Shown: positions 63,880-64,000 of the stretch, in pieces
Layout of the letters: each line of letters starts with the position of its first letter
Numbering within the stretch: position 1 is the stretch's first letter
NCBI RefSeq assembly: GCF_032854445.1
Contig: NC_088298.1
Span: 4,958,160 to 5,022,159, forward strand
DNA length: 64,000 nucleotides
From: Liolophura sinensis
Lineage: Eukaryota > Mollusca > Polyplacophora > Chitonida > Chitonidae
Reading direction: 5' to 3'
Translations under genes and position numbers: made by a program
The notes under the pieces: generated by a model
The model's input: only the letters and a program-made list of their open reading frames with translations
Told to the model about the DNA's origin: nothing
The model's database searches: none

Positions 63880-64000
63880 GGGTGGCAGAGATAGGAGTGC
63901 CCGCGGAGTGTATAAACAACCGCCATATAGGAGATACCTGACAAACCGTCTGACTTAAAGGTACAACGGAACCAACGAGAGATGGATTCAAACCCGTGAT
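63880..64000 (-). mobile_element. SINE family D, cut by the window end
   Basis: In plus orientation, GACTTAAAGGTACAACGGAA and GATGGATTCAAACCC match the B-box side of the 54.5-kb copy. The head lies beyond the window. Confidence 0.55.

Larger units (their letters stand above)
44701..64000. other. Intergenic or upstream region, repeat-dense, no supported gene
   Basis: I find no coding sequence that I can defend. The region is mostly SINE copies, satellite and minisatellite arrays, AT microsatellites and MITEs, listed separately. Stretches that are neither repeats nor genes include about 48.3-50.3 kb, with a CpG-rich patch, 51.8-52.2 kb, with a promoter-like cluster, and 57.0-58.0 kb. Long open frames here come from tandem arrays or SINEs. 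Confidence 0.6.

Overview
This is AT-rich, repeat-laden nuclear DNA of an invertebrate animal, most likely a mollusc or close lophotrochozoan. The evidence is one intron-split transcription-factor gene with canonical GT-AG splice sites, many tRNA-derived SINEs with an (AAAT)n tail, MITEs, and numerous micro- and minisatellites. The phylum is inferred mainly from a SINE tail that I remember from molluscan genomes. No prokaryotic signatures are present.

The only protein-coding gene I can support is a Kruppel-like factor of the KLF6/KLF7 (Drosophila luna) subfamily, on the minus strand across most of the left two thirds of the window. Coding exon 1 (44123-44224) encodes the conserved N-terminal motif. 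Coding exon 2 (10348-11044) encodes the acidic and Ser/Pro-rich region and zinc finger 1. Coding exon 3 (2334-2521) encodes fingers 2 and 3 and the stop. The three join in frame (102+697+188=987 nt) to a 328-residue protein. Intron 1 is 33.1 kb and intron 2 is 7.8 kb. A candidate promoter with a CArG box and three CCAAT/ATTGG motifs lies at about 44300-44700. An AU-rich presumed 3' UTR lies below 2334.

The introns hold tandem arrays with periods of 76, 26, 45, 49 and about 38 bp, a few SINEs, MITEs, unclassified dispersed repeats, and several RFX-type X-box palindromes, which are candidate regulatory sites. From 44.7 to 64 kb no gene is supported. That region is dense in SINEs (one with a perfect 13-bp target-site duplication) and carries an 82-bp satellite with dimeric higher-order structure, an 18-copy 38-bp array, a CpG-rich patch near 49.2-49.5 kb and a promoter-like ETS/CRE/CCAAT cluster near 52.0 kb.

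I found no convincing new multi-gene system. The most notable signals are the reconstructed KLF6/7 gene, the intronic X-box set, the tail sequence shared between SINE families, and the MITE family.
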